DNA from: an uncultured Clostridia bacterium
GTDB taxonomy: Bacteria > Bacillota > Clostridia > Christensenellales > Borkfalkiaceae
Length of the DNA: 60,147 nt
Assembly: GCA_934796775.1 (NCBI GenBank)
Contig: CAKVPH010000009.1
Coordinates: 1 to 60,147, forward strand
Reading direction: 5' to 3'
The first letter of the stretch is position 1, and each line of letters starts with the position of its first letter. The notes beneath the pieces are model-generated. The model did not search any database and had not been told where the DNA came from. It saw only the letters and a program-made list of their open reading frames with translations. This document shows positions 30,690-39,809 of the stretch, piece after piece. The translations under genes and the position numbers were made by a program.

Positions 30690-33167
30690 ATGGATGATAA
30701 TTTTACACCAAACTTACAAGAAGCTATCAAGAATTCCGCTCAGATAGCTAAAAAATTCAGGCTGAGTTACATAGGTTCGGAGCATATATTGTGCGGCTTG
30801 TTATCAAGACGCGGCAGTTACGGCGCAAAGCTTTTGCAACCTTTCGGCGTGACGTACGAAAAGCTATTTTACGAGCTTAAACGCAGTCAGATGCCAGGCA
30901 ATTACGACGGTACGCCTGTTTTTACGCCAAACTCCAAAAGCATATTGTCCAACGCGCTTGCGTTCTCGCGCAGTACGGGGGTTGAATATGTAGGAACGGA
31001 ACACGTATTATACGCGCTTTTAATAGCTCCCGATTGCAGGGCCTGCGTGTTTTTACGAAACTCCGGCGTACAGACCGAAGCTGTAAAGCAACAGCTTTAC
31101 TCAAATCTTACCGGCAGAAAGAGCGCGCAGAGCAAAAAAGAAGTAAAATATTACCAACCTGAAAGCGAACAGAATATAGACGAACGCCATACCGAAAGAA
31201 ACTATTCCGACGGCGAAAATAAAAGCAATTTCGAACTTGAAAATTTTGGTACAGACTTAACCGAAATGGCAAGAACGGGCAAACTCGATCCCGTTATAGG
31301 CAGAAAAGAAGAGATTGAAAGAGTTATAAGAACGCTTTCCCGCCGCACGAAAAACAGTCCCGTTTTAGTGGGCGAAGCGGGCGTAGGAAAAAGCGCGGTA
31401 GTTGAGGGCATAGCCCTTGCCATAACCGACGGGTTAGTACCCGATACGCTCATAGGCAAAAGAATTTTTTCGCTGGATATGTCGGGCATAATCGCGGGAT
31501 CAAAATACCGCGGCGAGTTTGAAGAGCGTTTTAAAAAAGCAATCGACTTTTTAAAGCACGACAGTTCGACCATACTTTTTATCGACGAAATTCACAATAT
31601 AGTGGGCGCGGGCGGCACAGCCGAAGGTAGTATGGACGCCGCTGAAATATTAAAACCTGCACTTGCACGCGGTGAACTGCAAATTATAGGCGCAACCACT
31701 TTTGACGAATACAGAAAATATATAGAAAAAGATCCCGCGCTCGAACGCCGTTTTCAGCCGATTACGGTCGATCCGCCCACACCCGCCGACGCAATAAAAA
31801 TTTTAGCGGGCTTAAAGGATAAATACGAAGCGCATCACCGCGTTATAATAACCGACGAAGCGATAGAAGCCGCGGTAAATCTTTCCGAGCGTTATATAAC
31901 GGACAGATTCTTACCGGATAAGGCGATAGACCTTATCGATGAGGCGGCGGCTCGCGCAAAGCTTGGCGCAAGAAAGCGCGGCAACGAAATAAGCGAAGCG
32001 GAAAGCAAACTTAAAAGACTGCTTGTAGAACGCGAATATTTAATAGACGAAGGCGACACCGTAACGCTTAATAATATCGAAAACAAGATCATTCTCGCCC
32101 GTGCGGAGCTTAAACGGCTGGAATACAGTAATATGGACGAAAGATCCAAAACCCGCCCCATGATAGGCGAGGAAGATATAGCCGAAATTATAAGCGAGTG
32201 GACGGACATTCCGCTAACTAAAATTGGCGTGGAAGAAAGCCGGAAGCTTTTGCATCTCGAAGACGAGCTGCATAAACGCGTAATCGGGCAGGAAAGTGCA
32301 ATAAGCGCCGTATCGCGTGCGTTAAAACGCGCACGGGCGGATTTGAAAGATCCTTCTCGCCCGAACGGGTCGTTTATATTCGTAGGGCCTACCGGCGTAG
32401 GTAAAACCGAACTTGCCAAAGCTCTTGCCGAAGCTGTGTTCGGCGACGAAAACGCAATTATCAGAATAGACATGAGCGAGTATCCCGAAAAGCAGGATAT
32501 AAGCAAACTTATAGGCGCGCCGCCCGGATATGTCGGCTACGACGAGCAAGGGCAGCTTACCGAAAAGGTAAGAAGAAAGCCCTATTCGGTGGTTTTGTTT
32601 GACGAAATCGAAAAGGCGCACCCGGATATATTCAATTTGTTTTTACAAATTCTCGACGACGGCAGACTTACAGACAGTAAGGGCAGACTCGTGGATTTTA
32701 AAAACACCATAATTATAATGACTTCGAACGTCGGAGCGGCAGAAAGCGCGAAACGCTCGTTTGCAGGTTTCGGCGATAATTCGGATAATACCGACAGTGT
32801 GGACAAAATCACGCTGGACGCCTTAAAAAAACAGTTCAGACCGGAATTTTTAAACCGCGTTGACGAAATCGTAACTTTCCGCAAATTAACTATGGAAGAA
32901 TGCGGAAAAATCGTAAGATTGCTGTTAGCGGGTTTGGTCGGCAGACTTAAGGCTAAAAGAATAACGCTTAAATTTGAAGAGTCGGCAGCCGACGTCATTT
33001 TAGACATCGGTTACGATCCCGAATACGGCGCAAGACCGCTTAAACGCGTTATAACCCGTCACGTCGAGGACATGCTTTCGGAAGAAATCATTTCCGGCAA
33101 TATAAAACCCGGCGATACGGTAACCTTGAAAGGCGAAAACGGCAGAATTGTCTATATCGTCAAATAA
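30690..33167 (+). CDS. clpC: ClpC, ATP-dependent Clp protease ATPase
   Basis: An 825-residue HSP100 unfoldase. Two N-terminal Clp_N repeats (about 5-140), AAA+ domain 1 with GEAGVGKSAVVEG near residue 230, an M-domain/UVR-like helical insert (about 430-480), and AAA+ domain 2 with GPTGVGKTELAKA near residue 568 and the conserved IGAPPGYVGYDE loop. The C-terminal ClpB-D2 cap follows. It feeds arginine-phosphorylated and damaged proteins to ClpP. The ATG at 30690 comes right after the tandem repeat and shows no Shine-Dalgarno sequence. That suggests either inefficient initiation or repeat expansion that displaced the original leader. Confidence 0.94.
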   Translation: MDDNFTPNLQEAIKNSAQIAKKFRLSYIGSEHILCGLLSRRGSYGAKLLQPFGVTYEKLFYELKRSQMPGNYDGTPVFTPNSKSILSNALAFSRSTGVEYVGTEHVLYALLIAPDCRACVFLRNSGVQTEAVKQQLYSNLTGRKSAQSKKEVKYYQPESEQNIDERHTERNYSDGENKSNFELENFGTDLTEMARTGKLDPVIGRKEEIERVIRTLSRRTKNSPVLVGEAGVGKSAVVEGIALAITDGLVPDTLIGKRIFSLDMSGIIAGSKYRGEFEERFKKAIDFLKHDSSTILFIDEIHNIVGAGGTAEGSMDAAEILKPALARGELQIIGATTFDEYRKYIEKDPALERRFQPITVDPPTPADAIKILAGLKDKYEAHHRVIITDEAIEAAVNLSERYITDRFLPDKAIDLIDEAAARAKLGARKRGNEISEAESKLKRLLVEREYLIDEGDTVTLNNIENKIILARAELKRLEYSNMDERSKTRPMIGEEDIAEIISEWTDIPLTKIGVEESRKLLHLEDELHKRVIGQESAISAVSRALKRARADLKDPSRPNGSFIFVGPTGVGKTELAKALAEAVFGDENAIIRIDMSEYPEKQDISKLIGAPPGYVGYDEQGQLTEKVRRKPYSVVLFDEIEKAHPDIFNLFLQILDDGRLTDSKGRLVDFKNTIIIMTSNVGAAESAKRSFAGFGDNSDNTDSVDKITLDALKKQFRPEFLNRVDEIVTFRKLTMEECGKIVRLLLAGLVGRLKAKRITLKFEESAADVILDIGYDPEYGARPLKRVITRHVEDMLSEEIISGNIKPGDTVTLKGENGRIVYIVK

Positions 33168-33212
33168 GGAGTAAACGCTCCTTGTAAATACATAAAAAAC
33201 GGAGGCAAAATC

Positions 33213-33731
33213 ATGAAAATCGAAATCGTAGCAAAAAATTATCAGGTAAATGAAAAAATCTCTTCCGTAATAGAGAAAAAAGTCGCTAAACTCGACAAAT
33301 ATTTTGAAGACGACAGCAAATGCAAAGTATATCTTAAAAAAGAAAACCGCACCTGCAAGTTAGAGCTTGAAGTATTGTATAAAAACAATATTCTTCGCGC
33401 TCAGGGCTATGCCGAAAACTTTTACGACGCTATCGACTTAGTCATTCCAAAACTCGAAAAACAGATCTATAAACACCGCTCAAAACTTGAAAAACAGCTC
33501 CGTCAGAACGCGCTTAAAGAAGAACTTTTCTCAAGCGACGACCTTATCCCCGTAAAAATCGTAAAAACCAAACAGTTCAAGCTTACGCCTATGGCTTTAG
33601 ACGAAGCTATGGAAGAATTTGAGCTTTTAGGTCACGACTTTTATGTATTTCTGGATAAAGAAAGCGATAAAGTTAAGGTGTTATATCTCCGTGACGACGG
33701 CGATTTAGGTCTTATCGATCCTGTCGTTTGA
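33213..33731 (+). CDS. hpf: Long-form ribosome hibernation promoting factor
   Basis: A 172-residue HPF/RaiA protein. N-terminal S30AE domain (1-100, KIEIVAKNYQVNEKISSVIEKKVAKLDK) and C-terminal dimerisation domain (about 115-170, VKTKQFKLTPMALDEAMEEFELLGHDF, of which MALDEAMEEFELLGHDF is diagnostic). The long form dimerises 70S ribosomes into inactive 100S pairs. GGAGG precedes the ATG. It directly follows clpC, placing two stress functions in series. Confidence 0.94.
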   Translation: MKIEIVAKNYQVNEKISSVIEKKVAKLDKYFEDDSKCKVYLKKENRTCKLELEVLYKNNILRAQGYAENFYDAIDLVIPKLEKQIYKHRSKLEKQLRQNALKEELFSSDDLIPVKIVKTKQFKLTPMALDEAMEEFELLGHDFYVFLDKESDKVKVLYLRDDGDLGLIDPVV

Positions 33732-33845
33732 TGTGAATTTTTTTAAATTATTAACTTGACTATAAATATGTTATAACTCAGCTTTATTTAACCTATACCG
33801 AACTGTAAAACTTAAAACTTAATAAAAATAATGGAGGAAACATTT

Positions 33846-34865
33846 ATGAAAAAAGGACTATTTAGCTTATTGATTGTAGCCCTCGTGCTTCAATCCGTTA
33901 TCTTTTCGGTACAAGCTGATCCTCTTGTTGAACGTAGTTATACTCAAGAGCAGATAAAATGTATTGACTTTTTATCTGAAAACCACATTACACCTCCGAC
34001 ATCTTTTAAAAGTGAAGATGCAATGTTGGAGTTTGTAGAATTTATTCTTTCAACACTAGAAGAAAATCCAAACATAGAATTTACTTTTGGTTTTTTAGAC
34101 TATCAAACTTTTGCTGAACAGATAAAAATATGCTATGTAGGAGGAGAAAATACAATTAATAGTACGTTAGAAAGTTCTTATACTTTGCAGTATAACACTT
34201 TTTACGAATACCCTGCAAATTGTTTAAATTTTAACTGTTATTCTTATGCAATTGATAGAAGAGAAACTTGGCATATAATCGGTGAACCTTCTGGAAATAG
34301 GTGGCAAGATACATGGACTATAGAAGAATCCGCTAATGCTGTGGAAGCCGATTTAAAAACGTTTGGATATTCATGCGTTAAGCAGACAATTTCTCGTCCT
34401 CGTAACTATACAATTAGTAGCGGACAAAAAGCAATTGCATTAAAAGTGACTTCCGTTACTAGTTTAAATCGAGATTTTCATTTTATGCGTTTGTTTACTG
34501 ATAACAATACAGATGTATGGAGGCATAAACCCGGTAGTACAGCGATTCTTACATATAATAGTATGCCAAGTAACTCGCCGTGGTATAGCGAATATGTAAC
34601 TAAAGTGGGAACACAATTAGTTGCAGGCTTGGGAAATATTATATACGATAGTGATGTAATGTTCTTAATTTTCCAGGCTAATCATACAATTGAAACTGTT
34701 GAAACGGGTATGGGATATCATCAAGGCAATATTCATTATACAGAGTATAGGGAAGGTTGTCTTTGTGGCTATCATGAAAGATATTATTATTTAACACGCT
34801 ATTGTGAAGGTCCTTGTCCTATATTGTATCCGTTTAACGAATATGAAATGGAGGAAGAAATTTAA
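33846..34865 (+). CDS. Secreted protein with papain-fold-like Cys/His motifs
   Basis: A 339-residue protein from ATG 33846, picked over 33831 because the GGAGG site lies between them. Signal peptide of about 24 residues (GLFSLLIVALVLQSVIFSVQA). Around residue 131 is FNCYSYAIDR, and near 212 DFHFMR, followed by WRHKPGS near 225. A Cys in an N-terminal helix plus a later His-containing strand is the layout of CHAP/NlpC-type papain-fold amidases and proteases, but no exact family is recognised. The C-terminus has four Cys (CLCGYHER, CEGPC). It is followed by an overlapping lipoprotein gene. Codon use is more A/T-rich than in neighbouring housekeeping genes, suggesting acquisition. Confidence 0.7.
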   Translation: MKKGLFSLLIVALVLQSVIFSVQADPLVERSYTQEQIKCIDFLSENHITPPTSFKSEDAMLEFVEFILSTLEENPNIEFTFGFLDYQTFAEQIKICYVGGENTINSTLESSYTLQYNTFYEYPANCLNFNCYSYAIDRRETWHIIGEPSGNRWQDTWTIEESANAVEADLKTFGYSCVKQTISRPRNYTISSGQKAIALKVTSVTSLNRDFHFMRLFTDNNTDVWRHKPGSTAILTYNSMPSNSPWYSEYVTKVGTQLVAGLGNIIYDSDVMFLIFQANHTIETVETGMGYHQGNIHYTEYREGCLCGYHERYYYLTRYCEGPCPILYPFNEYEMEEEI

Positions 34866-35476
34866 TGAAAAAAATTATTTTATTACTTGTAATTTTGCAA
34901 GTTGTTCTTGCCTGCTTTACAGGTTGCAACGGTAACGACAGCGAAAAAATAAGCGTAGAATTGCAAACGTTCGGCATAGAATTACCGGAAAACAATGTTT
35001 TTAAAAGACATATTGCAGCCGATTCTTTGCAGTTACATTCGTTTCCCGTAAAATGCACTAAGGACAAAAAGTTCGAATGCGTTTTTACTTCCGAAGACCA
35101 AGCGTTTGAAAAATCGTCCGGTGTTCTTTCGGATTCTTCCGAAAAAGGTACTGTAAAAGCCGGAAATAAGCTGTATATTTACGCAGGTTTTTCGCAGTCA
35201 GAAGAAGTTGTGTTTTCTTTCGGTAAGGTGATAATTAAATCGGTTAAAACCGACGCCGAAAACGAGAGCGAAACACTTTACGACGGATATGTTATTTTAG
35301 AACTCACGTATTTTGACGCGCGTTCCGAAAAAACTACTGAAGAAATGAAACAGGCAATTCAAAAATCTTATCCCGATAGTGCAGACTACGAACTGTATTA
35401 TTACGGTAAAGTAATCGAAGTAAAGAATTTTGAAAACGGCATTACCCAAACGGAATTAGATAAACTTATCAAATAA
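34865..35476 (+). CDS. Small lipoprotein, partner of the secreted protein
   Basis: A 203-residue lipoprotein with signal and lipobox CFTGC at residues 17-21. The rest is beta-rich and charged with no recognised domain. The start overlaps the previous stop (TAATG) with GGAGG ahead, so it is coupled to the papain-like protein. It may be an immunity or substrate-presenting partner; that is inference. Codon use is closer to the host than in the gene before it. Confidence 0.7.
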   Translation: MKKIILLLVILQVVLACFTGCNGNDSEKISVELQTFGIELPENNVFKRHIAADSLQLHSFPVKCTKDKKFECVFTSEDQAFEKSSGVLSDSSEKGTVKAGNKLYIYAGFSQSEEVVFSFGKVIIKSVKTDAENESETLYDGYVILELTYFDARSEKTTEEMKQAIQKSYPDSADYELYYYGKVIEVKNFENGITQTELDKLIK

Positions 35477-35516
35477 CTGTGCCTGAGTAAATCGGTACAG
35501 GTTAAAACTAACGGTG

Positions 35517-35540
35517 TGCGCCGCAAAAATTTGCGGCGCA
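35517..35540 (+). terminator. Stable hairpin after the secreted/lipoprotein pair
   Basis: Perfect 11-bp inverted repeat, TGCGCCGCAAA against TTTGCGGCGCA, with a two-base gap. There is no T-run after it, so it is either a weak terminator or an RNA end-protection stem. Confidence 0.5.
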
Positions 35541-35623
35541 TATTCACGGGTTATATTCTGCTATACATAACACGGTTTATATTGCGCTCTAAATAAGTTG
35601 ATTACGGTAAAAACACATAAAAG

Positions 35624-35646
35624 TGCCGATAATCGACTTATAGCCC
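35624..35646 (-). repeat. Dispersed palindromic element, intergenic, reverse
   Basis: Plus strand GCCGATAATCGACTTATAGC then CC, preceded by AAAAGT, the reverse complement of the family core. Confidence 0.65.
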
Positions 35647-35699
35647 GATATTTTTTATTTTTTTCATATTGCCGTAAATTTAGCTTTATTTATATAAAA

Positions 35700-35730
35700 G
35701 CGCAGATAATCGCCTTATAGGCGGACTTTT
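35700..35730 (-). repeat. Dispersed palindromic element, intergenic, reverse
   Basis: GCGCAGATAATCGCCTTATA then GGCGGACTTTT; read on the minus strand it has the AAAAGTCCGCCTATAA start of the family. It lies about 25 bases before the next gene. Confidence 0.65.
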
Positions 35731-35752
35731 AACTTTTTATTAGAACGATCTT

Positions 35753-36547
35753 ATGGAAATAGGAATTTCAACAGCAAGCCTGTTCGGCAGGCTTTATAAC
35801 GAGGACGCGCTTCCTTTATTAGAAAAACTCGGCGCAAAAATCGCAGAAGTATTTTTAGAAACCTATTGCGAGTACACCGAAAGTTTTGCTAACCTTTTAA
35901 AAGAGCGGAAGGGCGAACTAAAAATACATTCTGTTCATACGCTTAACACTCATTTCGAGCCGCAGCTTTTTTCCGATTGCGAAAGGACTAAAAATGACGC
36001 TGTCGGAATTTTTGAAAAATGCTTGAAAGCGGGCAGAATTTTAGGTGCGTCGTGCTACACTATGCACGGCAAAGCGCGCTTTAAAAGAAACATAAATTAC
36101 GATAATTACGAAAAAATCGGCGAGCATTTTTGCAGTTTAACAAAGTTGTGCAGTAAATACGGCATTTCTCTTACGCTTGAAAACGTTGAATGGGCATATT
36201 ACAATAAACCCGGATTTTTTAAAAACGTAAAAAAATATTGTGCGGATTTATATTCCTGCCTTGACGTAAAACAGGCAAGGGAGAGCGGATTTTCGTATAA
36301 AGATTATATAGAAGAAATGGGCGATTCGCTTTTAACCGTGCATCTTTCCGACGTGGACGAAAACGGAAGGACGGCAATTCCGTCAAAAAACGGAAAGTTT
36401 GATTTTGACGAGCTTTTTAAAATTTTAAAGTATAACGGGTTTAAGGGCGATTGTTTGATAGAAATTTACAAAGAAAATTTTAAAACGTACGATGAACTTG
36501 CATATTCGCTCGATTATCTTCGCGAAATAAAAAGCAAATATTTTTAA
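35753..36547 (+). CDS. Sugar phosphate isomerase/epimerase (xylose-isomerase-like TIM barrel)
   Basis: A 264-residue AP-endonuclease-2/IolE-like barrel. Strand-end signatures: ISTASLFGR, EVFLETYCEY, IHSVHTLNTHFEP, CYTMHGKA, LTLENVEWAY and TVHLSDVDENGR, with conserved His, Glu and Asp that would bind a divalent metal. Reaction and substrate cannot be told. No clear ribosome site. It sits 23 bases before pgi, suggesting a role in carbohydrate metabolism. Confidence 0.82.
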   Translation: MEIGISTASLFGRLYNEDALPLLEKLGAKIAEVFLETYCEYTESFANLLKERKGELKIHSVHTLNTHFEPQLFSDCERTKNDAVGIFEKCLKAGRILGASCYTMHGKARFKRNINYDNYEKIGEHFCSLTKLCSKYGISLTLENVEWAYYNKPGFFKNVKKYCADLYSCLDVKQARESGFSYKDYIEEMGDSLLTVHLSDVDENGRTAIPSKNGKFDFDELFKILKYNGFKGDCLIEIYKENFKTYDELAYSLDYLREIKSKYF

Positions 36548-36570
36548 TATTTTTTTATAGAGGTAAAATT

Positions 36571-37995
36571 ATGAGATGGAACGACAGTATGCGTGAACAA
36601 ATGCGCATAAGAATGGATTACAACAATATGATGAGCGATTACGTGGGAAAAGAAGGCTTTTCCGACGAAGATTTAAAAGGCTTAGAGTCTCTTGCAAAAT
36701 CCGCTTTTAAAACGGTAAGCGAAAACCGCGGATCGGGAATGATGGGCTGGACGGAACTTGCGTATAATCAGGACGAAGTTGTAAAAGACATTCTTGAAAC
36801 AGCCAAAGAAGTACGCAAAAACGCCGAATACTTTGTTGTTTTAGGAATAGGCGGAAGCGCACTCGGCCCGTTTGCGGTATTTCAGGCACTTTGTCATCTT
36901 CACCACAACGAACTGTCGCGTTCAAAACGCAAAGCTCCAAAGTTCTACGTTGAAGATAACGTCGATCCCGAACGTATGCACGCGCTTTTAGACGTTATCG
37001 ACGTAAAAAAGACTGTATTTAACGTAATTACCAAAAGCGGAGCTACAAGCGAAACCATGTCGCAATATCTTATTATAAGCGATATTTTAAAACGCCAACT
37101 CGGCGACAAGGCAAAAGAACATATTATTGCAACCACTTCTGAAAATTCGGGCAATCTTATAAAAATAGCCAAAGACGAAGGTTACAAAACCTTTTATATT
37201 CCCGATTCGGTCGGCGGCAGATTTTCGGAACTTTGCCCCGTAGGGCTTTTGCCTGCCGCAGTGCTTGGCATAGATATAAAACTTATGCTTGACGGCGCAA
37301 AATATATGGATAAGCTCTGCAAAAACAAAAATTTTGAAGCAAATCCCGCAATGATGGGCGCGTGCCTTAGCTATCTCGCAATGAAAAACGGCAAAAACGT
37401 ATCCGTAATGATGCCTTATGCCGACAGTTTAAGATATATGGCTGACTGGTACTGTCAACTTTGGGGCGAAAGCCTTGGTAAGGCTGTAAACAAAAACGGC
37501 GAAAAAGTTTATGTGGGGCAAACTCCCGTAAAATCGCTTGGCGTTACCGATCAGCACAGTCAGGTACAGCTCTATACCGAAGGTCCGTTTGATAAAACCG
37601 TTACCTTTTTAGCTGTAGAAAACTATCGTACCGTTACCGATATTCCGCAGGGCTGCGAAAAATATCATGACGTAAATTTCTTATGCGGACATACTCAAAA
37701 CGAGCTTATTACCGCCGAAAGAGCCGCAACCGCATACGCTCTTACCGTAAGCGGCAGACCTAACCGCACAATAATTCTTCCCGAAGTAAACGCATTTACC
37801 GTCGGGCAGTTATTGTTCCTTTTGGAAATGGAAACGGCGTTTACCGGTGAAATGCTTAATATCGACAGTTATAATCAACCGGGTGTTGAAAACGGCAAAA
37901 AAGCTACTTACGCGCTTCTTGGAAGAAACGGATATGACGAAAAGCGCAAAGAACTTGAATCTGCCCCCAAAGGTCAGGCAAAATATATTGTATAA
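36571..37995 (+). CDS. pgi: Glucose-6-phosphate isomerase
   Basis: A 474-residue SIS-fold phosphoglucose isomerase. VVLGIGGSALGPFAV (residues about 89-103), TKSGATSETMSQYL, and the conserved GGRFSELCPVGLLPAA are visible; the active-site region DQHSQVQLYTEGPFDK is near residue 329. It interconverts glucose-6-P and fructose-6-P. GAGG precedes the ATG and a strong terminator follows. Normal bacterial length for this branch. Confidence 0.94.
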   Translation: MRWNDSMREQMRIRMDYNNMMSDYVGKEGFSDEDLKGLESLAKSAFKTVSENRGSGMMGWTELAYNQDEVVKDILETAKEVRKNAEYFVVLGIGGSALGPFAVFQALCHLHHNELSRSKRKAPKFYVEDNVDPERMHALLDVIDVKKTVFNVITKSGATSETMSQYLIISDILKRQLGDKAKEHIIATTSENSGNLIKIAKDEGYKTFYIPDSVGGRFSELCPVGLLPAAVLGIDIKLMLDGAKYMDKLCKNKNFEANPAMMGACLSYLAMKNGKNVSVMMPYADSLRYMADWYCQLWGESLGKAVNKNGEKVYVGQTPVKSLGVTDQHSQVQLYTEGPFDKTVTFLAVENYRTVTDIPQGCEKYHDVNFLCGHTQNELITAERAATAYALTVSGRPNRTIILPEVNAFTVGQLLFLLEMETAFTGEMLNIDSYNQPGVENGKKATYALLGRNGYDEKRKELESAPKGQAKYIV

Positions 37996-38032
37996 ACGGT
38001 AATAAATCAATTATATATGCAAATATATATAC

Positions 38033-38069
38033 AAAAACCGAGAGCTTAAACAAAAAGTTCTCGGTTTTT
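38033..38069 (+). terminator. Rho-independent terminator after pgi
   Basis: AAAAACCGAGAGCTT (38033-38047) pairs with AAGTTCTCGGTTTTT (38055-38069), 15 bp with one G-U pair, and the right arm ends in five T residues. The flanking A and T runs could also serve the opposite strand. Confidence 0.8.
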
Positions 38070-38096
38070 GCGCTTTATGAAGTTTTTTAAAAAAGG

Positions 38097-38125
38097 TTGA
38101 CAAATAATAGAACATAAACTATAAT
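38097..38125 (+). promoter_or_regulatory. Consensus promoter of the small membrane protein cluster
   Basis: Perfect TTGACA (38097-38102), 17 bases, TATAAT (38120-38125). It begins a new transcription unit directly after the pgi terminator, with a leader of about 120 bases. Confidence 0.75.
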
Positions 38126-38254
38126 AAGCGTAGTGGGAGAGTTCTGATTTTTATTTACAATATAAATTTTTGCAAATTTAGCGTAGTTTTAATACTGTAA
38201 CAAGCTTAAAAGTATATAAAAATGCATTTTAAAGTAATAATGCGAGGAAAAAAT

Positions 38255-38776
38255 ATGAAAATATCAGACGTTGATATATCGTTAAGTTTAGGACAAATAT
38301 TTTGGAAAAAACAATGGATAGCACTCTCTTTTTTTATTACGATCGCACTTCTTTTTCCTATATTGACGATTGTTTTATGTATATTGCCTATTTTATGGGA
38401 CGAACTTATGATTTTTGGTATAATATGTGCAAATATATTTTCTATATTGATGTTAAGCTTTGCTTTATATTTAATTGTTGGAAATTATAAAAAAAAGAAA
38501 AAAATAAAAATATGGATAAATGATGCTGTAAAGCTTAAAGCTTATTCGCAAAATATTTCAGAATATAATTCGGTTTTTAATATAAAAGGAATAATAATTC
38601 GTGTAATTTTTCAATTTAACGGCAAACGATATATAAAAGAAAGCACGGTAAAAAACGAGATAGGGAATAAAGCGTATCTTGTTACGTACAAAAAATACGC
38701 AGATAGAGAGATTGATATTTTATATTCGCCAAAGTATGACGAAGTAATGATTTTAAAAGATAGAAAAGTAAAGTAG
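38255..38776 (+). CDS. Two-helix membrane protein, paralogue A
   Basis: About 173 residues from ATG 38255, chosen because GAGG lies 7 bases upstream (an ATG at 38222 lacks a site). Two membrane helices (about 20-46 and 55-78) follow the opening KISDVDISLSLG; a basic stretch KKKKKI then leads to a beta-rich tail ending ADREIDILYSPKYDEVMILKD. The same opening and ending occur in the gene at 40007, so the two are paralogues. The tail pattern resembles the DUF3592 type, without certainty. A/T-rich codon use. Confidence 0.65.
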   Translation: MKISDVDISLSLGQIFWKKQWIALSFFITIALLFPILTIVLCILPILWDELMIFGIICANIFSILMLSFALYLIVGNYKKKKKIKIWINDAVKLKAYSQNISEYNSVFNIKGIIIRVIFQFNGKRYIKESTVKNEIGNKAYLVTYKKYADREIDILYSPKYDEVMILKDRKVK

Positions 38777-38839
38777 TTTTTTTATCAGACTTTTTAAAGT
38801 CAAACTTGAAAAAATTTTTTACTTTTCATAGGAGAAAAT

Positions 38840-39208
38840 ATGAAAACTGAAGATATTATAAAAAATAATCTTGGATTTTTAATAAATGATTACGGATTTA
38901 AATTATCTTTCCATTCTAACGGAAAACAAGAGTGGTGTAAATTAACTAATGCTTATGGAAGCATAAACTATTATTCTTTTGACGAATTCGGTGAATTTGA
39001 ATTATCAATTATCATTAAAGGTAAAAAAATGATAGTGTTGGATTCATTTTTAGAGATTAAAAATAGTCCTTTAATTATCAATAAAAAATTAAGTTTTTTT
39101 GAATTTGTTTTTAAAGATCACCGTAAATTGTATTGGGAAAAGATAGCAACTGCATTTAAAGCTCAAATAAATGAAACAGGAACATTATATGGGCTTAGAT
39201 TAAAGTAA
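38840..39208 (+). CDS. Small soluble hypothetical protein
   Basis: A 122-residue protein without membrane segments or a signal. Features: FLINDYGFKL near the start, several aromatic strands (GSINYYSFDEFGEFELSI, of which INYYSFDEFG is typical), and an EKIATAFKAQ helix near the end. The shape is like small immunity or SMI1-type proteins, but I cannot assign a family. AGGAG precedes the ATG. It lies between membrane-protein genes with short gaps and is probably in the same operon. Confidence 0.6.
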   Translation: MKTEDIIKNNLGFLINDYGFKLSFHSNGKQEWCKLTNAYGSINYYSFDEFGEFELSIIIKGKKMIVLDSFLEIKNSPLIINKKLSFFEFVFKDHRKLYWEKIATAFKAQINETGTLYGLRLK

Positions 39209-39215
39209 AATTTTT

Positions 39216-39809
39216 ATGAGTAACGAAATGAAAGAGATAAAAGCAAAGCAATCTTTATTAGATGAACCCACTCTTGGTGAATGGATTCTTATGTTATCAG
39301 TGAGTATTCTTACACCTATAGTTTGTATTATATATAATTTTATTACACAAAGCCAGCTGATAGTGGAAATTACAATTACTATGTTAATATGTTTATTTTT
39401 AATAATAGTTTTTTTTATTCTTATTTTGTATGCTAATCAAATGTTAAAACAAACAGTTGATATTTATACCGAAAACAGTATAATGCGAAAATGCAGGAAG
39501 AAAAAGATATTTGAAGTGGCTTGGACTGAAATTGAAGAAATTACTGCTTTAAAATCATTTTTTATTTGTGGATATTTGCATTTAGATTTAAAAAGAAATA
39601 AAGATATAGTAAATGAAATAAAGGATAAATTGCAATTTGCCGATAAAAATGAAAGAAAATCAGCTTTTACGCAAGATAGCATATGTTCATTTATATCTTA
39701 TAAACAGCTTATCGAGCTGCAAAAAATATGTCCGTTAGAAATAAAAATGGATCTTAAGGTGCAAAAAAAGCTTGAAAAATATAAAGCAAAACATAATATC
39801 GATACCTAA
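39216..39809 (+). CDS. Two-helix membrane protein with a possible PH-like tail
   Basis: A 197-residue protein. Helices at about 22-42 and 50-73; then a segment (VDIYTENSIMRKCRKKKIFEVAW, with FEVAWTEIEEITALKSFF) that resembles the strand-rich start of bacterial PH-like domains found after two helices in YcxB-type proteins. It starts 7 bases after the previous stop with no ribosome site, so coupling is likely. Function unknown. Confidence 0.6.
   Translation: MSNEMKEIKAKQSLLDEPTLGEWILMLSVSILTPIVCIIYNFITQSQLIVEITITMLICLFLIIVFFILILYANQMLKQTVDIYTENSIMRKCRKKKIFEVAWTEIEEITALKSFFICGYLHLDLKRNKDIVNEIKDKLQFADKNERKSAFTQDSICSFISYKQLIELQKICPLEIKMDLKVQKKLEKYKAKHNIDT

Noticed and set aside
30406..30730. Minus-strand open frames with 20-residue repeats (NVGIELPPR type)
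   Set aside because: The 60-bp period is a multiple of three, so open frames repeat automatically; the 59-bp units break them and there is no ribosome site or family match.
31910..31950. Further copy of the dispersed element in clpC
   Set aside because: The similarity comes from the conserved KAIDLIDEAAA segment of Clp ATPases, not from the repeat.
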